From positions 15,869-79,868 of the forward strand of contig JAFAGR010000021.1 of the NCBI GenBank assembly GCA_023422565.1: a stretch of 64,000 nucleotides of DNA. Reading direction: 5' to 3'. The stretch is from Bacteroidota bacterium. GTDB lineage: Bacteria > Bacteroidota > Bacteroidia > Chitinophagales > Chitinophagaceae. Of the stretch, positions 16,778-25,385 are shown in pieces. A model generated the notes under the pieces. That model was not told the DNA's origin. It was given only the letters and a program-made list of their open reading frames with translations, and did no database searches. How positions within the stretch are numbered: position 1 is the first letter of the stretch; every line of letters starts with the position of its first letter. Position numbers and translations under genes: made by a program.

Positions 16778-18613
16778 ATGCAAAAAGGCAACATTCGTGT
16801 AAGCACGGAAAATATCTTTCCGATAATTAAGAAGTTTCTCTACAGTGAGCACGACATTTTTATCCGCGAGCTTGTGAGTAATGCTGTGGATGCCACTCAA
16901 AAAATAAAAACTCTTTCCTCAATCGGAGAGGCGAAAGGTGACCTTGGCGAACTGAGGATAGATGTATCAATCGATGCAGATAAAAAAACCATCACCATTG
17001 CTGATAGGGGCGTGGGTATGACTGCGGAGGAAATTGACAAATATCTTAACCAGGTTGCCTTCAGCGGTGCGGAAGAATTTCTTGAAAAGTATAAAGGAAA
17101 GAACGAAGCCAATATCATTGGCCACTTTGGCCTCGGATTCTATTCCTCCTTCATGGTGAGCGATAAGGTTGAAGTTTTTTCAAAGAGCTATAAAGACGAA
17201 CCCGCAGTAAGGTGGGAGTGCGACGGCAGTCCGGAATTTACATTGGAAGAAACTGACAAGGCTGAAAGAGGAACCTCTATAGTGCTTCATCTTAATGAAG
17301 AAAGCCACGAGTTCTTAGAGCCCGCAAGAATAAGCACAGTGCTGGAAAAGTTTTGTAAATTTTTACCTGTACCCATTTTCTTTGAAGACAAACAGGTGAA
17401 CAATACCCATCCGGCATGGGTGAAAAAACCATCTGAACTTACTGATGAAGATTATCAGAATTTTTATCGTGAACTATATCCCTTCGGTGAAACACCATTA
17501 TTTTGGATACACCTGAATGTTGATTATCCTTTTAACCTTACCGGGATCTTGTATTTTCCAAAAATCAAACAGAGTTATGAAATACAGAAAGACAAGATAC
17601 AACTCTACAGCAACCAGGTATTTGTTACGGATGAAGTGAAAGATATTGTTCCCGAATTTTTAATGCTGCTCCAGGGCGTAATAGATTCGCCTGATATTCC
17701 GCTTAACGTAAGCCGTAGCTACCTCCAGGGCGATCCTAACGTTAAAAAGATAAATGCGCATATCACCAAAAAAGTGGCAGATAAACTTGAAGAGATTTTT
17801 AATAAAGACCGCAAAGCCTTTGAAGAGAAATGGGACAGTCTTGGCTTATTCGTGAAATATGGCATGATGACGGATGATAAGTTCCTTGAAAAAGCCAACA
17901 AGTTTTACGTATGGGAAACTACGGACGGCGCCTTTAAAACCATGGACGAATATCGCACGGAAGCGGAAGTGTTACAAAAGAATAAAGACGGCAAACTGGT
18001 TGTTCTTTATACAACCAACCCTGTACAACAAGATGCATACGTACAACAGGCAATTGCCAGGGGATACAAAGTGGTGAAGATGGAAACGATCGTGGATGCA
18101 GCCTTCATCAACAACATGGAATTGAAATGGGAGAACGTTCAGTTTACCCGGGTAGACGCAGACATTACAGATAACCTGATAGATAAGGGAGAGGATGCAG
18201 AAAGCGTTTTATCTGCCGATGATACCGAAAAACTAAAGTCTCTGTTTAACTTCCAAAAGGAAGGTTTGAATGTGAATGTTGAAGTGAAAGGGTTAAGTGC
18301 CGATGCGCCCCCGGTAGTAGCTACGAGGCCTGAGCTGATGAGAAGAATGAAAGATATGGCTGCGGCAGGCGGTAGCATGGCTTCCTGGTATGCGAATATG
18401 CCTGATGAAGTTTCTCTCACAGTGAATGGTAATCATTCAATTTACCGCGATATTCTTTCCCGCGAATCGGAGGAAATGAAGGAGAAAATGGTAAAGAACC
18501 TGGCAGATCTCGCGCTCCTTTCCCAGGGCTTACTTAGCGGGAACAGCCTCACCTCTTTTATAAACAGGAGTGTGGAGTTAATGGAGGATAACAGTGAGGT
18601 AAAAGCAAACTAG
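16778..18613 (+). CDS. htpG: Molecular chaperone HtpG (Hsp90)
   Basis: 611 residues from the ATG at 16778; an in-frame ATG at 16763 adds only MKNRH, and Hsp90 proteins of this group begin MQKGNIRVSTEN. The GHKL ATPase domain has ELVSNAVDA, the DRGVGM box and the GHFGLGFYSSFMV lid/glycine motif. The middle domain contains the conserved Arg in NVSRSYLQ, and the C-terminal dimerisation domain ends without MEEVD, as expected in bacteria. It refolds client proteins in the cytosol under stress. Single gene, closed by its own terminator. Confidence 0.96.
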   Translation: MQKGNIRVSTENIFPIIKKFLYSEHDIFIRELVSNAVDATQKIKTLSSIGEAKGDLGELRIDVSIDADKKTITIADRGVGMTAEEIDKYLNQVAFSGAEEFLEKYKGKNEANIIGHFGLGFYSSFMVSDKVEVFSKSYKDEPAVRWECDGSPEFTLEETDKAERGTSIVLHLNEESHEFLEPARISTVLEKFCKFLPVPIFFEDKQVNNTHPAWVKKPSELTDEDYQNFYRELYPFGETPLFWIHLNVDYPFNLTGILYFPKIKQSYEIQKDKIQLYSNQVFVTDEVKDIVPEFLMLLQGVIDSPDIPLNVSRSYLQGDPNVKKINAHITKKVADKLEEIFNKDRKAFEEKWDSLGLFVKYGMMTDDKFLEKANKFYVWETTDGAFKTMDEYRTEAEVLQKNKDGKLVVLYTTNPVQQDAYVQQAIARGYKVVKMETIVDAAFINNMELKWENVQFTRVDADITDNLIDKGEDAESVLSADDTEKLKSLFNFQKEGLNVNVEVKGLSADAPPVVATRPELMRRMKDMAAAGGSMASWYANMPDEVSLTVNGNHSIYRDILSRESEEMKEKMVKNLADLALLSQGLLSGNSLTSFINRSVELMEDNSEVKAN

Positions 18614-18637
18614 GTTATCAGATTTCAGTAAAATCAC

Positions 18638-18664
18638 AAACCTGCCCACGGGCAGGTTTTTTTT
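18638..18664 (+). terminator. Intrinsic terminator after htpG
   Basis: AAACCTGCCC / GGGCAGGTTT inverted repeat with tiny loop, followed by T8. Confidence 0.9.
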
Positions 18665-18732
18665 GTTTGGAATCCAAGCAAGATCACGCTTTCTTATGAG
18701 TATGATCAGCTAATCGTACACAGGCAATCGTC

Positions 18733-18740
18733 TACCTTTG
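18733..18740 (+). promoter_or_regulatory. -7 box TACCTTTG six bases before an ATG
   Basis: TACCTTTG matches TAnnTTTG and ends at 18740; the ATG is at 18747. Transcription would begin at or within a base or two of the start codon, so the mRNA is probably leaderless. The upstream in-frame TTG (18738) overlaps the box and cannot be the start. Confidence 0.55.
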
Positions 18741-18746
18741 CCCTGC

Positions 18747-19118
18747 ATGCGGATCCTAATACCACTAATATTACTCAGCGTTTATTCCTGCCAGTTGTTC
18801 TACCAGGCAGGCGTAGTAATATGGTTTCATGCAAATCGTGCTTACGTAGCGTCGGTACTTTGTGAGAATAAGGCTAAGCCCGAACTAAAATGTAAGGGTA
18901 ATTGCCAACTCAATAAAATGGCTAAGAACGAAGATGAAAAAGGCGATAGCACACTGCCCTCATCTACGCAAAAATGGGTTGAAATTTCTCCCTGCGAATT
19001 AGTTTCTTCAGAAATAGAATTTCAAAGTTTCACATTGTTCCGGAACTATGCATCCGTTAATCCGGAGATATACAACTTCCGGCCTCATTACGGTATTTTT
19101 CATCCGCCCATCGCTTAG
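18747..19118 (+). CDS. Small membrane-anchored Cys-motif protein, likely copper-locus partner
   Basis: 123 residues from the ATG at 18747. A hydrophobic N-terminal segment (about 1-25, ILIPLILLSVYSCQLFYQAGVVIWF) is a signal anchor or membrane helix. A compact Cys/Lys motif follows, CENKAKPELKCKGNCQLNKM, with three Cys spaced as in a metal site. The C-terminal half is polar and ends with His/Pro residues. I do not know a named family, but similar short proteins precede copper-type TonB receptors in Bacteroidota as I recall. It lies 97 bases before the Met/His-rich lipoprotein gene. Confidence 0.7.
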   Translation: MRILIPLILLSVYSCQLFYQAGVVIWFHANRAYVASVLCENKAKPELKCKGNCQLNKMAKNEDEKGDSTLPSSTQKWVEISPCELVSSEIEFQSFTLFRNYASVNPEIYNFRPHYGIFHPPIA

Positions 19119-19215
19119 AGAATTGCTTATCTGATCGTGTCGTTCTGTTTGCACCATATGCTAACGGTAACGTATACACGCATATCTAAAATTTTCATTC
19201 TTACAAAATATTATC

Positions 19216-20025
19216 ATGAAATTCTCAGTATTTGCACTGCTGATCAGTGCCTCCCTGTTTCTATTTTCCTGCTCAAAAGATGATGCACCTGTTTTAAACC
19301 CCACTGATGGCATGTTTAAGATAGCTGAAGGGTCTGCCCCGGGGTCAGGATTGAAAACTACGCTATACGCGAAATCGCAGACTGTATACACAGGTTACAA
19401 CCGCTTTTTTATTCTGGTGTCTGACTCTGCTACGGGCAATACAATTACCAATGCGCAAATCGAGTTAAACCCGATGATGGACATGGGCACAATGAGCCAC
19501 AGTTCGCCTTTTGAAAATCCCTCATCATTAACTGCAGTCAATTCACTTTTTCCTTGTAGCGTGGTTTTTACAATGCCATCAATGGGCGGCTCATGGATGC
19601 TCAATGTAAAAGTTACGAATTCCTTTAACGGCAGATCCGGAACATTCTCTACGCCGCTAACTATTACAGATCCCACAGAATCCAGGATGAAATCTTTTAC
19701 CTCATTGCATAACGGTTCAAAGTATTTTGTAGCACTGATCGAACCCTCATCTCCTAAAGTGGGTATCAACGACCTTGAAATTGCAGTTTATAAAAAGTCA
19801 GGCATGAGTTATCCGGCCGATAGCTCCTTATCTGTTTCGATCAATCCGGAAATGCCCACCATGGGCCACGGTTCTCCTAACAACATAGATCCGGCACATT
19901 CAGGTATTGGGCATTATAAGGGAAAAGTAAATTTTACTATGACCGGGTACTGGAAAGTTAATATGCGTTTTATGAGCGGTGCAGAGGTTGCTGACTCGAC
20001 CCAGTTTTTTGATATTACTTTTTAA
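19216..20025 (+). CDS. Met/His-rich lipoprotein with two YtkA/FixH-like domains, putative copper binding
   Basis: 269 residues with a lipobox (SLFLFSCSK, Cys 19). Two Ig-like halves each carry a methionine/histidine cluster: NPMMDMGTMSHSSPFENP near residue 90 and NPEMPTMGHGSPNN near residue 215, the pattern of YtkA/FixH-like and periplasmic Cu(I)-binding loops. It is probably an outer-membrane lipoprotein that captures copper and hands it to the receptor encoded 32 bases downstream. The leaders of both genes share TTCT(T/C)ACAAAATATTAT just before the ATG. Confidence 0.78.
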   Translation: MKFSVFALLISASLFLFSCSKDDAPVLNPTDGMFKIAEGSAPGSGLKTTLYAKSQTVYTGYNRFFILVSDSATGNTITNAQIELNPMMDMGTMSHSSPFENPSSLTAVNSLFPCSVVFTMPSMGGSWMLNVKVTNSFNGRSGTFSTPLTITDPTESRMKSFTSLHNGSKYFVALIEPSSPKVGINDLEIAVYKKSGMSYPADSSLSVSINPEMPTMGHGSPNNIDPAHSGIGHYKGKVNFTMTGYWKVNMRFMSGAEVADSTQFFDITF

Positions 20026-20057
20026 GGGAGAGTGATATTCTCACAAAATATTATTTT

Positions 20058-22070
20058 ATGAAGTGGTTATTAATTACTTTGTTTCTTTTGCATAACGGTT
20101 TGGCGTATACGCAAACAGAGCCGGAAAACAAGTGGTCAGACAGTAGCCGGGTTATCGGGCTCCGGGAAGTTGCATTCTCGTTGAAAGTAAAAAGTCAAAC
20201 TGACCGGTTATCTGATTTCTATCGTGGCAACCTCTCATCTTCGCTGGAAGATGTACTTGCCAGGCTTCCCGAAGTTACCATGGTGAAGAGAGGTTCATAC
20301 GGGCTTGAGCCTACGCTTAGAAGTTTTAGCGGCGGACAGGTGAATGTACTGGTTGATGGTATGAGGATACATGGCGCATGTACAGACAAAATGGATCCTG
20401 CCACCATTTATATTGAGCCCGAAAATCTTGAAAGCCTGGAGGTTCAAACAGGGAACCGGGGATTCGCATCAGGCTCCGCGATCGGGGGTTCATTTAATTT
20501 TAAAATAGAAGAGCCCGCATTTTCAACAGGAAAGTTAAGTGGTGTGGTAAGCAGCGGCTTCCATTCGGTTTCCAACGGCCTTTATGAATCTCTCGCATTA
20601 AATTATGGCTCTTCAAAATTCGCCCTACGTGCCTCGGGGACATACCGAAAGCACCAGAACTATAAAGCCGGAGGTGGCAAGGAGATCGCTTTTTCGCAGT
20701 ATGAAAAAGTGAATTATTCTATCGGCGCCAAGGTTGATCTCGGCAAAGATCTTTTTCTAAGAACCGATTTTATTGGTGATGATGGATTCAATATCGGGTA
20801 CCCGGCGCTGCCAATGGATGTGGGCTATGCGTCTGCGCGAATAGGCGCGGTAACACTTCAGAAGAAAAGTATTGGAAGGTTTCATGACCTGCAGTTGAAA
20901 GTATACGCAAACTATGTACGGCATTTCATGGATGATACTAAGCGGCCTAACATACACATGCACATGGATATGCCGGGTACAAGCCGAACTGCCGGTTTTT
21001 TTGGAGAGGGGAACCTGCGCCTTAATAGAAAGAATTCTCTCCAGCTTCGTTTAGACGGTTCATCTACCAACCTGTATGCTTCGATGACGATGTACGAGGA
21101 GGGAACGCCTCCTATGTATATGCTAACGTGGCCGGATAACCGAAGAAGTCAATGGGGCGTATCGGCTACGCTAAATCATGTGGCATCTGAAAAATGGTTG
21201 CTACGCTTTAGCAGCCGTGCAGATCTTTTCACTACGAAGCTTTCCACACAGGAATCAAAAGATCATGTACAGATATTTAGCGCCCAGGTAAATGGAACCA
21301 GGGATTTTGCCGGAAATTTTTCTGCTGAAGCAACCCGGGTGTTTAATAAACATTGGCGCCTGTCAGCTTCTGCAGGCTTTACACAGCGAGTGCCATCAGC
21401 AAGTGAGCAGTATGGTTTCTATCTTTTTAATGCAAATGATGGCTACGATTATATTGGCCGTCCTGATCTTAATAAAGAGAGCGCATTAAACAGTGAAGTG
21501 TCACTGCATTTTCGCAAAGGAAGCAGCAGGGTGAGGTTGTCTGGTTTCACATCTTTGATCAGAAATTATATAGCTGCATACGAAGATCCTTCTCTGAGCA
21601 TTATGACCTATGGCGCAAATGGTGTGAAGCGTTATACAAATGAGAGGGAGGCTTTACTCGCCGGTTTTGAAGGAAGTGCGATGGTTCCGCTTTCAAAATC
21701 TGTAAGCTATGTGACTACGGTTCGCTACATATGGGGGAAGAACGGCTCAGGAGAAGCTCTGCCCGGGTTGACTCCATTCAGGAATGTGCAAACAATCCAG
21801 TGGTCAAAGAAAAGGATCTCGCTTAAAATTGATACGGAACTCGCTGCGGCGCAGAGGCGCATAAACAAGAGTGCCGGTGAGGACGAAACTCCCGGATATG
21901 GCATTTTCCATCTACGGGCGGCTTATAAAGTAAAAATGAAAAATGAGGTGTTGGAATTTCAGCCCGGTATTGAAAATATTTTTGACAAAAAGTATCACGA
22001 GCATAATGATTGGGGAAATATTCCGCGCCCGGGGAGAAATATTTACCTGCAGGCAAGGCTGGTGTTCTGA
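20058..22070 (+). CDS. TonB-dependent receptor, OprC/NosA-like (probable copper uptake)
   Basis: 670 residues, signal peptide to about residue 19 (AYTQ). The plug carries VNVLVDGMRIHGACTDKMDP, which resembles the copper receptor OprC/NosA plug motif (gly-Cys, then Met-Asp-Pro). Met/His clusters in the barrel (HMHMDMPGTS near residue 303) fit copper coordination. The barrel ends FDKKYHEHNDW...IYLQARLVF. Third gene of a three-gene set with the Cys-motif protein and the Met/His lipoprotein. The copper assignment is inference from the plug motif and Met/His content. Confidence 0.85.
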   Translation: MKWLLITLFLLHNGLAYTQTEPENKWSDSSRVIGLREVAFSLKVKSQTDRLSDFYRGNLSSSLEDVLARLPEVTMVKRGSYGLEPTLRSFSGGQVNVLVDGMRIHGACTDKMDPATIYIEPENLESLEVQTGNRGFASGSAIGGSFNFKIEEPAFSTGKLSGVVSSGFHSVSNGLYESLALNYGSSKFALRASGTYRKHQNYKAGGGKEIAFSQYEKVNYSIGAKVDLGKDLFLRTDFIGDDGFNIGYPALPMDVGYASARIGAVTLQKKSIGRFHDLQLKVYANYVRHFMDDTKRPNIHMHMDMPGTSRTAGFFGEGNLRLNRKNSLQLRLDGSSTNLYASMTMYEEGTPPMYMLTWPDNRRSQWGVSATLNHVASEKWLLRFSSRADLFTTKLSTQESKDHVQIFSAQVNGTRDFAGNFSAEATRVFNKHWRLSASAGFTQRVPSASEQYGFYLFNANDGYDYIGRPDLNKESALNSEVSLHFRKGSSRVRLSGFTSLIRNYIAAYEDPSLSIMTYGANGVKRYTNEREALLAGFEGSAMVPLSKSVSYVTTVRYIWGKNGSGEALPGLTPFRNVQTIQWSKKRISLKIDTELAAAQRRINKSAGEDETPGYGIFHLRAAYKVKMKNEVLEFQPGIENIFDKKYHEHNDWGNIPRPGRNIYLQARLVF

Positions 22071-22147
22071 TGAGTTTTATAGCTGAACGGTCAGAAAACT
22101 TCTGATTCGGTAAATTTGCTTTCTTAGAAAATAAAAAGCATTCAACT

Positions 22148-22864
22148 ATGGCAAATGATCTTAAAGATAAAGTGGTTTATATCACGGGCGGAAGCAGGGG
22201 GATTGGTTACGGTGTGGCACAAACGCTTCTCGGCCTGGGTATGAGGGTTGCAATAAGCGGAAGAAATGAGGAATCAATTCGCGCTGCGGCTGCGGAGCTT
22301 GGTAAAGGTGGAGAAGTGCTCGGCATAAAATCAGATGTCGGAAAAGATGGCGATGAAGCAACTGCGATGCAGCAAGTGATAAAACATTTTGGAAAACTCG
22401 ATGTTTTAATTGCCAATGCGGGAGTCGGCTATTTCAAACCCATAGATGAATTGACAGACAAGGAATGGCATGAAACGATCGATACCAATTTAACGGGAGT
22501 GTTTCATAGCGTGAAAGCGGCAATACCGCTGCTTAAAGAAAGTAAGGGATACATTATCACCATTGCGAGCCTTGCCGGTACAAATTTTTTCGAAACGGCT
22601 TCGGCATACAATGCCAGCAAATTCGGATTGGTAGGCTTTACGCAGGCGATCATGTTAGATCTTCGTAAGTATGGCATTAAGGTATCAACCATAATGCCCG
22701 GCTCTGTGGCAACCCATTTTAACAACCACACGCCTAATGCAGAGGATGCTTGGAAAATTCAACCGGAAGATATTGGAAAGTTGGTGACCGATCTTTTAAG
22801 TATGGACCCGCGTACGCTTCCAAGTAAAATTGAAGTAAGGCCTTCGATGCCGGGAGGGAAGTAA
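22148..22864 (+). CDS. Short-chain dehydrogenase/reductase
   Basis: 238 residues, classical SDR: cofactor motif TGGSRGIG (residues 14-21), NAG motif (IANAGVG), catalytic Ser in ASLAG, and the YNASK active-site Tyr/Lys. An Arg/Asn-containing SGRNEES after beta-2 suggests NADPH preference. Substrate cannot be read. It stands alone, 78 bases after the receptor gene, with a convergent DUF1810 gene downstream. Confidence 0.93.
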   Translation: MANDLKDKVVYITGGSRGIGYGVAQTLLGLGMRVAISGRNEESIRAAAAELGKGGEVLGIKSDVGKDGDEATAMQQVIKHFGKLDVLIANAGVGYFKPIDELTDKEWHETIDTNLTGVFHSVKAAIPLLKESKGYIITIASLAGTNFFETASAYNASKFGLVGFTQAIMLDLRKYGIKVSTIMPGSVATHFNNHTPNAEDAWKIQPEDIGKLVTDLLSMDPRTLPSKIEVRPSMPGGK

Positions 22865-22899
22865 ATACAAAGGATTTACGAAACATGAGAAACCAGAAA

Positions 22900-23358
22900 C
22901 TATAAACTTTGCATACCGTCTAACAATGCCAAAGTTCTTTGGTCTCTTTCTCCGCTGAAATATTGCTGAAGTGCAGCACTTAAAAGTTTGAATGAGTCAG
23001 ACTGATGATATCCGGGTTCCTGTTTCGAGGCCTCTAAAAAGAGCGTGAGCGAAGAATGCAATTTCATATCGTCCGGTGATCCGAAAATTTCAAATGCAGA
23101 TTTGCATTCCGCCTTCGTCAATATCTCAACCAATTTAATTAACCGTCTTCCGAGTATAGGATGACGCAAATAGGCAACAGCTTCCGCCAGGTTTTGAATT
23201 CCGTAATACAGTGCAGTTTCTGACCGCCCCAGGCCTTTCAGTTGCGGAAATATGAACCACATCCAATGGCTGGTTTTTCGTCCACGCAAAATTTCACTTC
23301 TCGCCTGTTCATAGGTGGTTTGTTGTGCCTTGATAAACCGTTCGAGGGTGGCGTTCAT
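22900..23358 (-). CDS. DUF1810 family protein
   Basis: 152 residues from the ATG at 23358 (MNATLERF). A longer frame to 23442 would add 28 residues read entirely from the GGTACAG repeat array, so it is rejected. Conserved DUF1810 features: SEILRGRKTSHWMWFIFPQLKGLGRS, the LRHPILGRRL motif and the C-terminal FSGERDQRTLALLDGM. Members are small cytosolic proteins resembling calpastatin by annotation only; biochemical role unknown. Confidence 0.9.
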   Translation of the reverse strand: MNATLERFIKAQQTTYEQARSEILRGRKTSHWMWFIFPQLKGLGRSETALYYGIQNLAEAVAYLRHPILGRRLIKLVEILTKAECKSAFEIFGSPDDMKLHSSLTLFLEASKQEPGYHQSDSFKLLSAALQQYFSGERDQRTLALLDGMQSL

Positions 23359-23374
23359 GAAGTGAAGGTAAAAG

Positions 23375-23474
23375 TTACAGGGTACAGGGTACAGGGTACA
23401 AGTAAAGGCAGGCGGCAAAGCCAGAAGACAATCAACTTCCAACTATCAACTATAGACTACCAACTACCAACTAT
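23375..23474. repeat. Heptamer arrays GGTACAG and CAACTAC
   Basis: Four 7-mers GTTACAG, GGTACAG, GGTACAG, GGTACAA (23375-23402), then six in exact register CAACTTC, CAACTAT, CAACTAT, AGACTAC, CAACTAC, CAACTAT (23433-23474). The stop codon of the sigma-factor gene (CTA on this strand, 23464-23466) and its last three codons lie inside this array. Confidence 0.85.
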
Positions 23475-24114
23475 TAATTCCTTCCATCACCCGCTTCACC
23501 ATGGCATCGCAATAAACCAGGTTGAATTCAAACAAATCTTCTGCGCTGTACGATTTTTCGAGTTCATTGCGCAACAGGGCTTTCGCGCGGTTCAGCCTTA
23601 CTTTTACATTGGTTGGTGTAATATGAAGCACTCCGGCAGTTTCTTCTACACTAAATCCGTTAATCTCCCTGAGAGAGAACACCATCCGGTAATGAAGAGG
23701 TATATTCTGTATCGCCGTTTCTACAAGGCGTCCCATTTCTTTGTTTAGTACTTTTCGAGTGGTGTCAGAATTATTATTTGTTGAAAACATGGGAATGGCT
23801 TTTTCATGTATGTGCTGCGGGATTTCATTTTTGTAACCGTTCTTTTGTTTTTTTCGGTAACAATTGTTAAGCATTATTCTGATCAGCCATGTTCGGAAAG
23901 TTGAGCGCTCTTCAAATTTCTTCAGGTTGCAATAGGCATCAATAAAAGTGTCTTGCATAAGATCCTGGGTGGACTCATGGTCAAAATTGTAACTTCTTCC
24001 GGTTTTATATAAGAGTGCATTATGGCGCCGTATCAATACTTCAAACAGATCCGTTTGTCCCGCAATAATGCGGTGAATGATCACGGCGTCTTCTGCTTTA
24101 GCAATCGTATCCAT
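23464..24114 (-). CDS. RNA polymerase ECF-type sigma factor
   Basis: 216 residues. Sigma region 2 (about 20-90: FEVLIRRHNALLYKTGR..., DLMQDTFIDAYCNLKKF) and region 4 (about 130-195: LNKEMGRLVETAIQNIPLHYRMVFSLREINGFSVEETAGVLHITPTNVKVRLNRAKALLRNEL) are complete, with no region 1 or 3, so it is an ECF sigma. No anti-sigma gene is adjacent; the neighbour transcribed just before it (5 bases away) is a DoxX-like membrane protein. The gene ends INSW-stop, encoded by repeat DNA. Confidence 0.92.
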   Translation of the reverse strand: MDTIAKAEDAVIIHRIIAGQTDLFEVLIRRHNALLYKTGRSYNFDHESTQDLMQDTFIDAYCNLKKFEERSTFRTWLIRIMLNNCYRKKQKNGYKNEIPQHIHEKAIPMFSTNNNSDTTRKVLNKEMGRLVETAIQNIPLHYRMVFSLREINGFSVEETAGVLHITPTNVKVRLNRAKALLRNELEKSYSAEDLFEFNLVYCDAMVKRVMEGINSW

Positions 24115-24119
24115 TTACA

Positions 24120-24509
24120 CTAATTTATATCATTTACCGATGCCATCCTCGCCAGGCAGAAAGCACTTATTGCCATTACAAGGTCACGTACAGCCACGTC
24201 AAAGTATTTTCCGCCAACGATTAAAGTGAGCGCGATTAGTGTAAGCCATGCGGCCACGATAACTCCGCCCAGGGCAGGTTTGCGATAAACAATTAAGCCT
24301 GCCACAATTTCTATCACGCCCACTATCATCATAAATGTGGCGGCTGAAAAGGGTAGGATATCGGCCACGGCCGGGTTCAGGTATTGTTCCCAATTTGTCA
24401 GAAGGTTTGTAAACTTGTCGAATCCCGCAACAACAGGAACGATTGTAAAAGTTATTCTCAGTAAGTTAAATGATGTACGGGTAGCCGGTATTGCATGTGC
24501 TCTTTCCAT
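24120..24509 (-). CDS. DoxX-like four-helix membrane protein
   Basis: About 129 residues from the ATG at 24509 (MERAHAIPATRT); an upstream ATG at 24533 adds 8 residues. Four predicted transmembrane helices (LLRITFTIVPVVAGFDKF, FSAATFMMIVGVIEIVAGLIVY, GGVIVAAWLTLIALTLIV, VRDLVMAISAFCLARM) and the GFDKF motif match the DoxX/DUF4383-like superfamily. Function is unclear; some relatives act in redox stress. It lies 5 bases upstream of the ECF sigma gene and is probably cotranscribed with it, so it may take part in sensing. Confidence 0.82.
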   Translation of the reverse strand: MERAHAIPATRTSFNLLRITFTIVPVVAGFDKFTNLLTNWEQYLNPAVADILPFSAATFMMIVGVIEIVAGLIVYRKPALGGVIVAAWLTLIALTLIVGGKYFDVAVRDLVMAISAFCLARMASVNDIN

Positions 24510-24573
24510 GATAAAATATTTTGGTTTATACATTGATAGAGTATGGAAGAGGAGGAAAGGTTACAGGGATGGA

Positions 24574-24695
24574 GTCGTGGGTTATGAGTCGTGGGTTATG
24601 AGCGAAAGGTACAGGCCGAAAGGTGCAGGCCGAAAGGTGCAGGGTACAGGGTGCAACTACCAACTATCAACTACAAACTATCAACTACAAACTAA
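24574..24695. repeat. Seventeen phase-locked heptamers of four word types
   Basis: From 24574 to 24692 every seven bases begin a new word without a slip: GTCGTGG, GTTATGA (twice), GCGAAAG, GTACAGG, CCGAAAG, GTGCAGG, CCGAAAG, GTGCAGG, GTACAGG, GTGCAAC, TACCAAC, TATCAAC, TACAAAC, TATCAAC, TACAAAC. Register is kept while the word family changes. The stop codon of the methyltransferase gene lies at 24685-24687 inside the array. Confidence 0.88.
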
Positions 24696-25371
24696 TTTCG
24701 TCTCCTGCTGCTGAAACCATTACGATTCCTTCAAGATACCTAAGCTTTTGTTTGTGGTAGATCTCCACAAAATTATTCATGGTGAAAAATTCTTTGTGCA
24801 AAGGATTTTTGTAAAGGATGAATATGGTGCGCGGATTACGGCGCAGTGAATCCTTAATATTTTCTGCTACGCCGCTCATGATCACATCGTTGAAAGGATT
24901 GAAAAGAAAAACGCAATCGCAACTATCAGGAATATCAAAATAATAAGCATCTGCGTGTTGAAGATTATACGCGGGCTTTGGCTCCAGAGTTTTAATTGTG
25001 TTTTCAATATTTTCCCTTGCTGCAGTAAGAAAATTTTTTGAAATGTCGATGCCCGTCAGTTTTGAAAATCCATAATGTGCGGCTACGCAAAGCGCGCGCC
25101 CCTTACCGCAGCCTAGGTCTAAAAAATGTTTACACTTTCTTGCAGAAACGAAAGCAAGGAGCGACTCCAACATGTCATAACTGGCAGGCATATAAATAGA
25201 AGCATTATCAATGTCAACTCCTGAGGCTTCCAGTTTTTTCAATTCATCAACCCCGGTTGTCTTAATATTATATTTCCGCTCTCCTTTTATTTCATGCCTG
25301 ATAATATAAAAAGCTATCCGCGGGTTCCAATTGGTAGCGAGGTAAAAAAAATATCGGAGGTATGCGAGCAT
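24685..25371 (-). CDS. Class I SAM-dependent methyltransferase
   Basis: 228 residues from the ATG at 25371 (MLAYLRYFFYLATNWN); a longer frame overlapping recJ (to 25437) is less likely. SAM-binding motif I is HFLDLGCGKGRAL (about residue 104), motif II TGIDIS, and motif IV DCVFLFNPFND. The N-terminal third is hydrophobic and may lie at the membrane. Substrate unknown; the fold is like Rossmann methyltransferases of the histone-H3-K79/cyclopropane type by general look only. It follows recJ on the same strand, 14 bases on. The C-terminal residues ISL-stop are encoded in the heptamer array. Confidence 0.85.
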   Translation of the reverse strand: MLAYLRYFFYLATNWNPRIAFYIIRHEIKGERKYNIKTTGVDELKKLEASGVDIDNASIYMPASYDMLESLLAFVSARKCKHFLDLGCGKGRALCVAAHYGFSKLTGIDISKNFLTAARENIENTIKTLEPKPAYNLQHADAYYFDIPDSCDCVFLFNPFNDVIMSGVAENIKDSLRRNPRTIFILYKNPLHKEFFTMNNFVEIYHKQKLRYLEGIVMVSAAGDEISL

Positions 25372-25385
25372 ATTTATTTGATAAT

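Noticed and set aside
16682..16900. Reverse-strand open frame of 72 codons before htpG
   Set aside because: It overlaps the htpG 5' end in antisense and has no supporting features.
23359..23442. Longer N-terminus for the DUF1810 protein
   Set aside because: The extra 28 residues are encoded by GGTACAG repeats and the family starts at the internal Met.
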